A program made the position numbers and the translations under genes. Below are positions 23,126-33,925 of a stretch of DNA of 64,000 nt, piece after piece. The DNA is taken from assembly GCF_963676685.1 (NCBI RefSeq), contig NC_092349.1:40253426-40317425 (forward strand). Reading direction: 5' to 3'. The notes under the pieces are model-generated. The model saw only the letters and a list, made by a program, of their open reading frames with translations. It searched no databases and had not been told where the DNA came from. Source of the DNA: Mytilus edulis (Eukaryota > Mollusca > Bivalvia > Mytilida > Mytilidae). Each line of letters begins with the position of its first letter. The first letter of the stretch is position 1.

Positions 23126-23687
23126 CTATGGTTTTGATTTGCTTTGAAATCTTTTTTCGTCTCTCTCATTGAGTCCATCAGGTTCAAGAGTTCGTAACTG
23201 GTGCATCCAAAATCTCTCTCTTTTTTGTCTTCCTTGTGTATCCCAATTTTGATTTTTCTCAATGATTTGAAATGTGATGTTTTCAAAATCATGTCCTGCT
23301 CTTAAAAGGTGTCTTGTAATTGGGCAGTTCCTTTCTTTTGTATAAAATGACCGATGGTTATTTAGTCGGATGTTAAATGGGGTTTCTGTTTCACCAACAT
23401 ATTGTAATTTGCAAGTTCCACACGTTAGAACATAAATGCAATTTTGCGTTTTGCAATTTGATGTTATAAATATGTTGTAATTTTTCTTTGTGACTGTGCT
23501 GATGAACTGGGTTTCTATATTGGCGACTTTGCAGCACTTACAATTGCCCCTTCCGCATTGTTTATAACCTCCGATTGTTGATATCTCCCGTTTAGATACT
23601 TTGGATGATACTAGAATATCTTTGAGGTTTTTTGGTCTGCGGTAAGCCATAACGGGAGGTGATGGAAAAATCTCGCTTAAGGAAGGA
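23126..23687 (-). pseudogene. GIY-YIG endonuclease domain, minus arm
   Basis: It encodes the same C-terminal Penelope sequence as the plus arm, starting in frame at PSLSEIFPSPP and ending SKSKP. The first ~11 codons of the longer open frame (MAVRNAPGAVF) come from antisense of the neighbouring plus copy and are not its own. It lacks the RT and is truncated at its 5' side. Confidence 0.8.
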
Positions 23688-23689
23688 AA

Positions 23690-24550
23690 CACTGCTCCCG
23701 GAGCATTCCGTACAGCCAAGCCATCAGGTTAAAACGGATTTGTTCATCGGAATCAAAGTTAAACCATCGTTTAGGGCAACTCAGACAGCAACTCAAATCA
23801 AGAGGTTATAAGAACAAAAGTATTTCAGAAGCTTTCGGAAAAGCAAACGAAAAAGAACGAACAAACCTACTTGAATACAAAGAAAAGACGGCCCAGACAA
23901 ATAAAATCCCGTTTGTTGTTAGCTTTCATCCTCATCTGACAAATATTTCATCAATTGTCCACAAACACTGGCGTCTTATTGAAAATGATCCTTCCTTAAG
24001 CGAGATTTTTCCATCACCTCCCGTTATGGCTTACCGCAGACCAAAAAACCTCAAAGATATTCTAGTATCATCCAAAGTATCTAAACGGGAGATATCAACA
24101 ATCGGAGGTTATAAACAATGCGGAAGGGGCAATTGTAAGTGCTGCAAAGTCGCCAATATAGAAACCCAGTTCATCAGCACAGTCACAAAGAAAAATTACA
24201 ACATATTTATAACATCAAATTGCAAAACGCAAAATTGCATTTATGTTCTAACGTGTGGAACTTGCAAATTACAATATGTTGGTGAAACAGAAACCCCATT
24301 TAACATCCGACTAAATAACCATCGGTCATTTTATACAAAAGAAAGGAACTGCCCAATTACAAGACACCTTTTAAGAGCAGGACATGATTTTGAAAACATC
24401 ACATTTCAAATCATTGAGAAAAATCAAAATTGGGATACACAAGGAAGACAAAAAAGAGAGAGATTTTGGATGCACCAGTTACGAACTCTTGAACCTGATG
24501 GACTCAATGAGAGAGACGAAAAAAGATTTCAAAGCAAATCAAAACCATAG
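23690..24550 (+). pseudogene. Penelope-like post-RT and GIY-YIG endonuclease
   Basis: One uninterrupted frame runs upstream of the ATG at 24026, so the real coding starts at the truncation point. It reads IPYSQAIRLKRICSSESK, GQLRQQLKSRGYKNKSI, then IPFVVSFHPHLTNI, HKHWRLIE, YRRPKNLKDILVSSK and a CGRGNCKCCK cluster, then the GIY-YIG core CIYVLTCGTCKLQYVGETE and FNIRLNNHRSF. The order (IPYSQ region, RPKNL, Cys cluster, GIY-YIG) is that of endonuclease-bearing Penelope-like elements. The nuclease is thought to nick target DNA for reverse transcription. The RT is missing, so the copy cannot move alone, although this frame has no stop. Confidence 0.88.
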
Positions 24551-24758
24551 TTATCTTGAAATCATACAAATTAATTTATAAAAATTCATACAATTAATCG
24601 AACATCTATAAATGTGTTAAACTTTTATTCCAACTTCATGTAGTTGTAGCTACAAACATATTTTATGACCGAATTAATATGTTACACCCATCCCTCAAAT
24701 CTTGTATAGATTAAGCTACAAAAATATTTTTCTGTCATGCATCCGATTTCACCTTGAG

Positions 24759-24822
24759 AGATGCACACGCCTGATGAAGCTAATTTGTTTAGCGAAATAT
24801 TGCGTATTTCTATTTAACATCT
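24759..24822 (+). ncRNA. Predicted hammerhead ribozyme (plus arm)
   Basis: The core CTGATGA is at 24771-24777, stem II is GCTAA/TTAGC with loop TTTGT, then GAA at 24794-24796. After a one-pair stem III the predicted cleavage site follows T24801. Inner stem I is ACGC (24767-24770) with GCGT (24802-24805); outer stem I is AGATG (24759) with CATCT (24818). All conserved core positions are present except for one extra A before stem II. It lies near the element's 3' end, as known for Penelope-like hammerheads. Confidence 0.68.
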
Positions 24823-24969
24823 AATAGAACTTTTTAATGTATCAATTAGTGTGTTTTAGTTATATTCTTAGACATTTATATAATTTTAATTCAGTAACTG
24901 TATCAGTTTATTTTCACAAACTGATCCACGCTTAATTAGATTGAATGTTGATTGTTGCTATTTTTAGAC

Positions 24970-24971
<2 letters not shown>

Positions 24972-25002
<31 letters not shown>
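24972..25002. repeat. (TA)n microsatellite
   Basis: A run of alternating T and A lies ~90 bp after the plus Penelope arm. Confidence 0.9.
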
Positions 25003-25006
<4 letters not shown>

Positions 25007-25811
25007 ACTTTTCGTTCTGATTCGAAATTTGTATACAATAAAAATATATAATGGTTGTTATTAAACCAGCCCTCGGCTCTGTCGTGTGGTATTGCACTTT
25101 ACTCTTTTTTGTTATTTATTTAATAATATGATTATTATCAGTGGTTGTGATATATGGGTGTTAACGGAAGAAGAACTTTAATATCAATCAAGCTTGATTG
25201 AATTCAGTGTTTATCATTCTCAAAAAGAAAATGAATATGTTCACAATAGGGTTTTGATACAAACTTTGTCCTCACTGGCGGCCATATTTAACTTCGGATC
25301 ATGTTAAACGCAACAGCTCTTATTAAAGACATCGGATACTAGGTACACAATATATATTTATACTAAGTTTAAACTCAGTCATTTTAGTGTTCTTGAGAAG
25401 AATAGTTTGAACATTTTTAAAGTCTCTTGGCAGTCATGTGTTTTAACCAATTTGTGACTTTAAGTTACAACACTTGAATAGGACCTTATAGTGCACATGT
25501 ATATCAAGTTTGATTCAATTCTGATAAATATAGATGAAAATGTTGTTTCCCATATTGGTTCAATGCTCACAAAGTACAAGACTAAGGTTGTTATAATGAT
25601 ATAGCGATGTCGTTATTTCCACATAACATGTCGTTATTACGACAAGTTATGTCCAAATTACGACATAGCGATATCGTTATAACGAAATGATATGTCCAAA
25701 TTACGACATAAATTTATTTTTTTGAATGGCCCTTATCGGCTTCCGTAACATGTAGACCTTCTGACTCACTGAATAATCTAATCGTTTTAAAAGACCAAAT
25801 ATTCATATGCT

Positions 25812-25880
25812 GATCTGTCGACCTGCTGACTTATCGACCTGTCGACCTGCTGACTTATCGACCTGTCGACTTGCTGCCCT
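25812..25880. repeat. 24-bp tandem repeat TCGACCTGCTGACTTA
   Basis: The words GACCTGCTGACTTATC and GACCTGTC alternate almost three times. A (C)n run of 18-20 follows near 25946. Confidence 0.8.
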
Positions 25881-26399
25881 GAGGGGTAAGGGTTAGTTTT
25901 AGGGTTAGAGTTATTATACTTTTCGAACTGTTAGTATTTATTGTTACCCCCCCCCCCCCCCCCTCCACACCGAGGACTCAACGTATGAGTATTTTAGACA
26001 TCAGGGATAGAATTTACCGGAATTACTTAAACATATACTATACTTGGGCCCCATCCACGGAGTCGGCCAAAGTATAGTATAAATGAGGCTAAAACTCAGA
26101 CCAGTGATTTTAAAGTAAGTATAGTAGGCAAAAAATTAGTTCAGTAGGTTGATAAAATATCCTCACTCAAAGTCACAATCTAGTTAACTTCGGCTAAAAC
26201 TTAATAAGCTTGCGATCAACAATCTCAGGTCAGCATATGAATAATTGGTCTCAAACGACTTGATTATTGAATGAATATTTTATTTACAAGAAGCATATAC
26301 ATGCTATGGCAAACGAACATAATTATATACAATATATGACAAACAAAAGACGAGAACAGTAGTTACAGAGTATACAACACTATCTCATCGCAAATATCA

Positions 26400-26940
26400 C
26401 TTTTGTATAAAATTAAAGTATATTTGGCTATACACACAAGACAACTGTTTCATAATGCATATTTTCTACCATATAAAGACTATTGCAGTTCAGTTTTGGG
26501 AAATTTATTACAAAAAGATTCAGAAAAATTCATAAAACTTCAAAAAAAGAATAGCAAGAATTATACTTGAATGCGACATTTCTGTTCCATCTAGTTTTAT
26601 GTTTTATCTTTAAAACAGCTATCTTTTACAAAAAGAATAAAATACCAACAACCAATTCTAATGTATAAAATTCTAATGTATAACACCTGACATGCCTGAT
26701 TGCTTATCAATGCTAAATATTAATGATGTGCAACACCACAACTTATGATCTGATATTATATAAATGATCTAATTATTCCAAGCCAAATATAAGTTTTTAT
26801 AAAAATTCTTTACAATATTCTGCAACCAAGGTATACAATAATTTATCACTCAAAATCGTAATGTGGAATTATTCAAGAAACATTGTTCTTGAAAATTTTA
26901 TGCAAGTCGAATAATTTGTTTTATTTCTTTTGTTGTAAGC
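26400..26940 (+). pseudogene. LINE C-terminal fragment (jockey/CR1-like)
   Basis: Translating all three plus frames gives pieces of the post-RT region: LLQKDSEKFIKLQKKN, FTKRIKYQQPILMYKIL, then SFYKNSLQYSATKVYNNLSL. The last word is typical of LINE C-termini. There are many frameshifts. It is followed by an AT-rich 3' tail and then the mussel repeat at 27025. Confidence 0.65.
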
Positions 26941-27024
26941 ATACGAAAATTTAATCGAAACTTAAACAATTATTGTCATTTGTATGTTTGAATGATTGAA
27001 TTGTATATAATTATACTACTAGTA

Positions 27025-27180
27025 TATATTTGTTTAGGGGCTAGCTGAGGGACGCCTCCGGGTGCGGGAATTTCTCGCTAAATTGAAGACCTGTTGGTGA
27101 CCCTCTGCTGTTGTTTTTTATTTGGTCGGGTTGTTGTCTCTTTGACACATTCCCCATTTCCATTCTCAATTTTACTAATA
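27025..27180 (+). repeat. Mussel dispersed repeat (GTTGTCTCTTTGACACATTC)
   Basis: GGGGCTAGCTGAGGGACGCC, TGCGGGAATTTCTCGCTA and GGTTGTTGTCTCTTTGACAC are diagnostic words of a very common mytilid repeat, from memory. Partial copies: 38095-38155 and 39210-39255. An inverted, longer copy runs from 39608. Confidence 0.75.
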
Positions 27181-28521
27181 TATATTGCATTTTAATATAT
27201 GAATGTACGAATGTTTTAAACTGTATACATGTATTTTGTTTGAGGGCATCAATGAAAATTAGACTAGTTCTAATTGAGTTATCCTCTTTAAATAAAGAAT
27301 TTATAATATTATTAATTCTTATCACACTGCTACTGACCGTGCAAGATGCTCATCGGTGGTAAAAAAACTTTGTCATTTGATAACAATAACTTTAAAAGCA
27401 GTCGACTGACAATTTTGGTTAAGTTTTGATTTTTTTTTGGTAATAATTTTTGCTGTTCATGCTTCTTTCCTGGCCTAAATCTATATTTTTTGTTCAGGTA
27501 CTACATTGTAAGGTGGAAATATTGGGAGTCGTAGGTCATTTTTTTTGGCCAAAATGGACAGCATCAACATATTCGGAACTTTTCTGCTGTCAGACATTCT
27601 CCATATAACGGTTTTCTAAATAATAGACAAACCCAAATTTCAACTCGATATTCTATTTCTAGCCATGTCGGCTATGTCATAAGGACACATTTGAAATTAA
27701 ATATCCCTAAGATATCTTGTATCAAAGTATAGTTTAAGAGCAGATTTCCGTTAAGGTTAACGAGCAGAAATCGACGGACCTAGTGAGCACAATACTTGCA
27801 CATTGAAAAGACTAATATCTTACTGTAAATGGACATCGTCTTTTTTTATTAATTGGCCTATACACACTCCACATTGGAAGATAACGGCCACTTTGTGTTT
27901 TTAAAGTGATGATGTATGTGCCAATAAAACGACACATGACTCTCTTGACAAGAAACTGACGAATATCGATTGATTTGTAAAAAGTCGTAACAAAAATACC
28001 GAACTCTATAAGTTAAATGCAAAAACATCCATAAAACCTAACCAACCTTTCTGTTTTTTAGCAGTCCAACGATTTATGATGTAATTATAAGAATTTGATA
28101 CTTCTTCTAGAAACAAACAGTTATTTGAAAATGAAAAATTCCATCAGCCATTTGAGTTTGCTGAAGATCCAAAGAATTTGCAGACAAACAGATTACATAG
28201 CACAAGGAAACAATGCATGTTGAACAGGGCTGTTTTGTATAAACGCTCATTCCTTTGAGATAAATGTTTCTAAATTAAACAAAAACATGATATTTGAAAT
28301 ACCTCATACTGTTGCTAGAAGAAATGATAGGAATACACACAGATCAGTCATACTGACTAAATACAACACAAAACAAATGTTCATATACTCTTTTAATTTC
28401 TTATCGATATGAACATTTGGAATGAACAGAACTCCTTACCACATAACAGTACATGAACTGCATATACATTTCTCTGTCGAACACATACTGATTTAAGAAC
28501 ATCTCTAAGTAAGACCAGTGA
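27181..28521. other. Noncoding stretch downstream of the GPCR
   Basis: No gene is seen. It includes bivalve-like repeat words (GCCATGTCGGCTATGTCATA near 27663) and presumably the 3' UTR of the GPCR at its right side. Confidence 0.4.
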
Positions 28522-29955
28522 TTATCCAAATTTATTTGCTTCTCCTTCTTTATCTAGTATCGTATCGGCGTGTCTATTTGGTTCTTTTGTTTCTGGTATC
28601 GATATTATATGGTCAATTGAGTCTGATTCTTCGAAATTCTCTTCGGGTACATTTAAAATGTTCTCCTCATGACAGGATAACGTGTGACCATTAGCAAATG
28701 AAAATGATTGAGTTTTACGCAAGGATTGTTTTTGAACTAGATTCAGCATTGATGGTCTGCTTGGACTTAGGTGTGTAACCTTCAAAGATTGAGTACGGCG
28801 GAAAGATTCATGGCTACCATTTTGAATAGTCTTTCTAAAAGACATCCGAAATGATGATGTTCGAGATCTTATACTGCCCCTCCGTTTGTCTTTATAGCAC
28901 ATATGGCGAAATTCTCGTCGTATGTACCGAGAAAATGAATTACGTAAAATCTTATTTCTAAGACCGTAAACAGCCCCGTTCGTCACTGGAGCTGCTTGAT
29001 TTAATGTAATCACAACCAAAGATAACACAGAATTTATACAAGTGTAAGTGCAATACGAACGAATTACTATAACAATAGCATACGGAAAGTAAGTAAATGT
29101 AAATGTTCCCACTAACTGAAGTATCGTCATCATTGCCTTTGTCCCTTTTATACTCGGTGAAATACCATTATTTGACTGACCCGCAAATGCAATAGGTGCT
29201 TGAACGACACACGTCATTCTAATCATAGTTGCTGCTATGCGGCTGCTTTGTGTTCTAGCTATTATAAATATGTGTGTATAAGAATATAACAAAACTAAAA
29301 AGGGCAGAAAGTATATTCCACAGAATACTGTCGTAACGTACCAACTTCCAATAGACTTGAAGTAGTCGCCGTAACAGGAGTCGATACTATGATGATTGAT
29401 ATGTCTATTGTTAAAAAACACGGGAGGGACAGACAATAGTATAGCAAAAATCCAGAAAAGGGAAAACAAAAACGTCATTTTACGTATAGTAGCTGATAGT
29501 GAATGATGAAGTGGGGAAGCTATCGTTTGATATTTATCCCAGCTTAACGCAGCAATTGTCCAGATACTAACGGAAGTGAAAGTTGTTATAAAAAATCCCA
29601 ACATTTTACATGTGACCTCTCCTCCGATCCAATATCCATATAAACTAATAACTCCTATAAATAATGTTGGGAACATTGACATTAATAATCCAACTCCAGC
29701 AAGATGCAGCAACAATATATTACGTACAGAACGTAAGCGCTGATTGGGAGCAATAGAAATGATCATAAATGAATTAAACGTACATCCAACAACACTAATT
29801 GTTAACAAAATAATGCCATGTACTATATTCCGGTTTTGGGGTGGCCATGATAAAAATTCGGATGTAGATTTAGTTGTTGAAATGTTGCGAATCACATCTT
29901 CTCCAAAGTATGTGGTAGAATTGAAAACATTTAAATACGTTTGATTAAAGAACAT
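28522..29955 (-). CDS. Orphan class A (rhodopsin-like) GPCR
   Basis: This is a single-exon 477-residue seven-helix receptor of the plasma membrane. The short N-terminus has three glycosylation sequons (N4, N12, N24). Helices lie at about 44-68, 77-100, 112-140, 160-180, 204-230, 271-298 and 308-331. C116 and C194 can form the helix 3-ECL2 disulfide. P218 and P291 mark helices 5 and 6. The usual switches are altered: LAGVG where LAxxD is expected (G89), DKY (140-142) for DRY, TYFP for CWxP, and NGAVY (326-330) for NPxxY. The 146-residue tail is rich in Ser and Arg, with repeated R-x-x-S-like sites. Layout (IFIIAR end of helix 5, KAMMTIL start of helix 6) recalls GPR161/aminergic orphans, but I cannot name a ligand. 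Surrounding DNA is repetitive; the frame is intact. Confidence 0.87.
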   Translation of the reverse strand: MFFNQTYLNVFNSTTYFGEDVIRNISTTKSTSEFLSWPPQNRNIVHGIILLTISVVGCTFNSFMIISIAPNQRLRSVRNILLLHLAGVGLLMSMFPTLFIGVISLYGYWIGGEVTCKMLGFFITTFTSVSIWTIAALSWDKYQTIASPLHHSLSATIRKMTFLFSLFWIFAILLSVPPVFFNNRHINHHSIDSCYGDYFKSIGSWYVTTVFCGIYFLPFLVLLYSYTHIFIIARTQSSRIAATMIRMTCVVQAPIAFAGQSNNGISPSIKGTKAMMTILQLVGTFTFTYFPYAIVIVIRSYCTYTCINSVLSLVVITLNQAAPVTNGAVYGLRNKILRNSFSRYIRREFRHMCYKDKRRGSIRSRTSSFRMSFRKTIQNGSHESFRRTQSLKVTHLSPSRPSMLNLVQKQSLRKTQSFSFANGHTLSCHEENILNVPEENFEESDSIDHIISIPETKEPNRHADTILDKEGEANKFG

Positions 29956-31240
29956 CTCGCAATAAAATAATACCCATTTATGGAATATAAATTCATGTCA
30001 GCTGTTTTGATAAATAGTTTCATGCGAAATTCACATGCTTCTGTTGTCGACACAAACATATATGGAAAAATATGGAAAGACTAAATCCATAGATAACAGT
30101 GTAATTAAACCATTTAAATGTTGTATACCGTCAGTTATAAACGTGAGGACGTGCTTTCATCTAACTTCACAACATTAAAAAACAACGACGAAAAGACCAA
30201 AAGCCGGTCAGTTTTCTTCAGACAAAAATCATTACAATTATCCGTGGCATTTACATAAATGTATGTTTTATAATAACTCTGTGTACTTTTTCTCCAATAT
30301 TTTAGCTTCACACAGTTGGCATGTAATTCAAATTATCTGCAAAGATAAAGTGAGTTCTTAATTACATGTTTTTATTTATAGTTTAAGAAGATGATTCGAA
30401 GAGCACACAGAAATGTACGCCTGTCTGATTATTTCAAAACATATTATTAATCCACTGGAAAGATGTTTATGCGTAAAAACAAATTCCTCTAGTATAATTA
30501 CAACAATGCATAACAAGTTCAATGTATCCAGAATGAGATCGCACTATATTTCTTTTGTATATCGAGACATAATCATATCTTGAAGTACGTCAATCACTGA
30601 TTGAATTATGATTTTACATTGAATACAGGTTATTTAGCACAAAGTACTGTAGCTGTATGATCAGCCTTTATTACACACACACACACGGTGAAAGTTCGTC
30701 ATATTATTATAAATACACTTGTGAAAATCAGAACTAATGAATTCATAGTTATTTATTAGTTCCGCATATAACTTGCGTAATGCAATAATTATTATAGCTA
30801 AAAATATATGTCTGATACTATCTTTTGTATTGGCACTGCTTTCTACACATTTTTAACCCTCACGAGATCATATAATGCGTTTACTGACAGACACACTAAA
30901 TATCTGATTCTGGCATATAAACTATCGCTGTAGTTATTTTTGGAAGTATAATCTAATTTCTGTCCCATAGGGCATGTTTTCTTACTGGTATAACCACGTT
31001 TAAATGCAATTTCACAGATTCCATTGCAATGTATTGCACCGGAAAGACAGTTAGTTGCAGCAGTCAACAAACGTGCATTAATTATAAGCCTAAAAAGAGT
31101 TGAACATCCTAAATGCAAATCGAGTTCTTCAATATTATACAAACGAACACTATAAAAACGTCATTACTCTTATCAACGTTTCCTTTCGAAAGAAAATGTG
31201 GCCCTTCAAGGGCCAAGTCTTTAAATTAGTTTTTGTAACA
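29956..31240. other. Noncoding stretch upstream of the GPCR
   Basis: It should contain the promoter and 5' UTR of the receptor, but no TATA box or upstream exon is convincing. A short (CA)n lies at 30674-30687. Confidence 0.4.
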
Positions 31241-31277
31241 AAATCAAGAAGGGGTACAATAGTCCGACTGTCCAATG

Positions 31278-31500
31278 GTCCGATGGTCCGAGGGTTAAGT
31301 GTGATTAAGTTAAGACCGATGGCTACAGTGCTGAAGGTCCTGGGTTCGATTCTGACTTGGGGCGCTGGAAATTTCAGTACATTAGAACGGTGATTTTCAC
31401 TCTCCCAAACACTTCTCTGGTACCTAGACCGGAGTTTAAACTAGAACGGATACATTGGGGGCCCGGTTGGTCAAAGTTGCCCCCTTACCGAATCAAATAT
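31278..31500 (+). mobile_element. Possible tRNA-derived SINE
   Basis: A box A-like TGGTCCGAGGGTTAAG (31284) and box B-like GGTTCGATTCT (31343) are spaced ~59 bp apart, a polymerase III promoter layout resembling tRNA-Leu/Ser. No second copy is present in the window to define the ends. Confidence 0.45.
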
Positions 31501-32124
31501 ATTGAGTATTCTCTGGAAGTATCATGTCTAGTTTGTTTGTTAATCTTAGGGGCTATCATGTTTTTGTCTTACTGTCGTAGCCAGGTAGAAAAAAATACCT
31601 GTGAACCACCCTGACATTTTTGTGTTTAAGCACTCGATCTCGAAATGCTTGACACGCCCAAATTAAAAAAATAAATCATTTTCCTTCTGGGGGTCCTGAG
31701 GTAAGTATTTTTATGTGCCTGTGTTGTGAGATGATATATGTCATTTGCCTGAACAACGATTGGAACAAATAAATGCTTTAAGCAAAAGTTTGAGGAAGTC
31801 AAGCAGAAGCGTCCTGTTGCACCGAAGCATGTGCTCATCTCCAAGTTATTGCCTTGGAACCAAATGTCTAGCTACAATAGATATATTTTTATTTTATCTT
31901 TTCTCTTGTTCTTAAAAAGGGCATAAAGTTTAAATTTGATAAAATAGGTATAGTGTTATTATCTCAAATTTTCAACATTCAGTTAACACTTTCAAAAGAT
32001 GTTTCATATGTCATGCTTTCGAATAATATATCCCAAATTGGCCAAGTAGTAATTTCGTACATATCGTAAGATCTTTCCAACAGTTGATAAACTGATTACC
32101 GTTTCTCAATCACTAAAAACAAAA

Positions 32125-32290
32125 AACAAGTACACGGATACCCCATCCGCACTATCATTTTCTATGTTCAGTTGACCGTGAAATGGAGTAAAAACCTTTA
32201 TTTGGCATTAAAATTGTAAAATTAGAAAGATCATATCATAGAGAACAACCACTGTGTCTAAACCACACCGGCAAAATATCATCGGACTCG
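32125..32290. repeat. Bivalve repeat, shared with 53805-54070
   Basis: CCGCACTATCATTTTCTATG, GACCGTGAAATG and TTTGGCATTAAAATT recur in the same order at 53850-53930. The rest of 31500-33480 shows no gene. Confidence 0.65.
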
Positions 32291-33479
32291 ATGGTATCTA
32301 ACATCCGGCACAATGACGGAGCATTAATAGACAGAAGAAAGATAGGTTTCTCCTTATTTTCTTATATTTTTTTTAAAAATCGAAGAAGATATATACATAT
32401 ACAACTATTTTCTATTGTGATATGCAATATTTTCTACAACCGTTCTATATTAACGGAGAAATAAGTAAAAATGCACGTCAAAATGACGAATTGAGTAAAC
32501 CTTGCCTCGAAATTGTTTAATTTCTCGTTAAATTGTTCACATTGTACGGAAAGAAAGATACGAGATGATAGATACTGACACGGAGATTGCAAAACTTGTC
32601 ATTATACTTGTATTTCTGAGTATGGAACGAAAGAAATGGGTCATGTCAAAATGGAAATGGCCGGTTTCGTCAATGTTTACCACCCGGTTTGGTCATAGAT
32701 TTCACAATGCATAACCCGGTTTAGTCAACTAAAAAAAATCATAATCGCATTACATTATAATTGAAAATTTCAGTTGTTACACATTTTTTTTTAAATTCAA
32801 GAACGGTGTAATTTTGTTTGGAAATCTTTGTTGTTTTTAGCTCGCTTGACCCAACAGGAAAAGTTTTTTTTTCATCACTTGGCACGGCTTATTCTCATTT
32901 CGTCTTAGCTGTCAAAATAATTATATAAAATTAATCCCAGTTTGCCTTAGTACAAAAAGCGGTCGACTGTCGTTCATTATCTTTCAATACAATTTTTTAC
33001 ATAAATTTTCACATCTAAAATTACTATGCTGCATTTAACAAACCTTATTTAAAATCATATGTCTTTTTTTAATTTAATTTTTTATAATTAGGGTATCTAG
33101 TTTTAAAAAGTTTACTGTGACCCCGCTTGTCAACCAGGATGGCCGTCATGGCTAAGAAATAAACAAAGGGGACATGCAAGTGCATGATGTCAATTATTTA
33201 AACACAGCCGTAGACATAGACAATTCGAAAGGGCCAGGTGATTATCTTCAAAATGTTGAGCTCTACCATTTGTCCATTTACTATAAAATTCTCATAGTTC
33301 TTAAAGGAGTTATTGCATTGCCCTTAAATGACGAATTTGAAGTTCTTTTTATCAATTTCTATCTATTATTTTCAAACATATATATAAAAGTCATATAGCA
33401 AAAATGACTTTTTGTCAATTGTATTCTCCAATTCATTTATATTGTAGTCCTGTAGTATTGAGTTGTCATCTTAATGTTA

Positions 33480-33925
33480 TATTTCACATGGCTATAAAAG
33501 GGAAGGTTTGGCATGCCACAAATCCAGGTTCAACCTGCCATTTTTTTCTTTAAAAACGTCCTGTACCAAGTCAGGAATATGGCCATTGTTATATTATAGT
33601 TCGTTTCTGTATGTGTTACATTTTAACGTTGCGTTGTTTGTTTTCTCTTATTTTTGAGTGTAAATTCACATTGCGATAAGACGGGTCACGGTACTTGTCT
33701 ATCCCAAATTCATGTATTTGGTTTTGATGTTATATTTGTTATTCTCGTGGGATTTTGTCTGTTGCTTGGTCCGTTTCTGTGTGTGTTACATTGTAGTGTT
33801 GTGTCGTTGTTCTCTTATATTTAATGCGTTTCCCTCAGTTTTAGTTTGTTACCCCGATTTTGTTTTTTGTCCATGGATTTATGAGTTTGAACATCGGTAT
33901 ACTACTGTTGCCTTTATTTAGGAAG
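33480..33925 (+). repeat. Mussel dispersed repeat (GGCCATTGTTATATTATAGT)
   Basis: It starts GGCTATAAAAGGGAAGGTTT and runs through TACCAAGTCAGGAATATGGC to ATACTACTGTTGCCTTTATT. I recognise it as an abundant mussel repeat. Its right two thirds form the start of each 1.5-kb tandem unit. Confidence 0.7.

Larger units (their letters stand above)
22800..23687 (-). mobile_element. Penelope-like element 3' end, minus arm
   Basis: This is the inverted twin of 23989-24880. The two are near-identical over ~890 bp, from TCCTTCCTTAAG at the inner edge to the outer CTTAGACATTTATA. It contains the GIY-YIG coding region and a hammerhead-like motif, and its 3' end abuts a (TA)n run. RT sequence is absent. 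Confidence 0.88.
23688..24880 (+). mobile_element. Penelope-like element 3' end, plus arm
   Basis: This 5'-truncated copy begins exactly where the minus arm ends, so the two stand head to head. It is about 300 bp longer at its 5' side than the minus arm and ends in CTTAGACATTTATA. Only the post-RT part and the GIY-YIG region remain. Confidence 0.88.
20174..25753. mobile_element. 5.6-kb interval bounded by perfect 32-bp inverted repeats
   Basis: The 32 bases at 20174-20205 (ACATGTTACGGAAGCCGATA onward) recur exactly inverted at 25722-25753. Arrays of ATGTCGTAATTACGACAT-like palindromes sit just inside both ends (20221-20418 and 25600-25715). If the true ends are TTACGGAAG, the palindromic CATG outside could be a 4-bp target duplication. 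The interior holds a foldback element, a SINE and a Penelope pair but no DNA transposase. It may therefore be a non-autonomous element with later insertions, or two separate copies. Confidence 0.65.

Noticed and set aside
24026..24550. A host GIY-YIG nuclease gene starting at ATG 24026
   Set aside because: The frame continues upstream without a stop into Penelope-type sequence, and the region is duplicated in inverse, so the ATG is internal to a truncated element.
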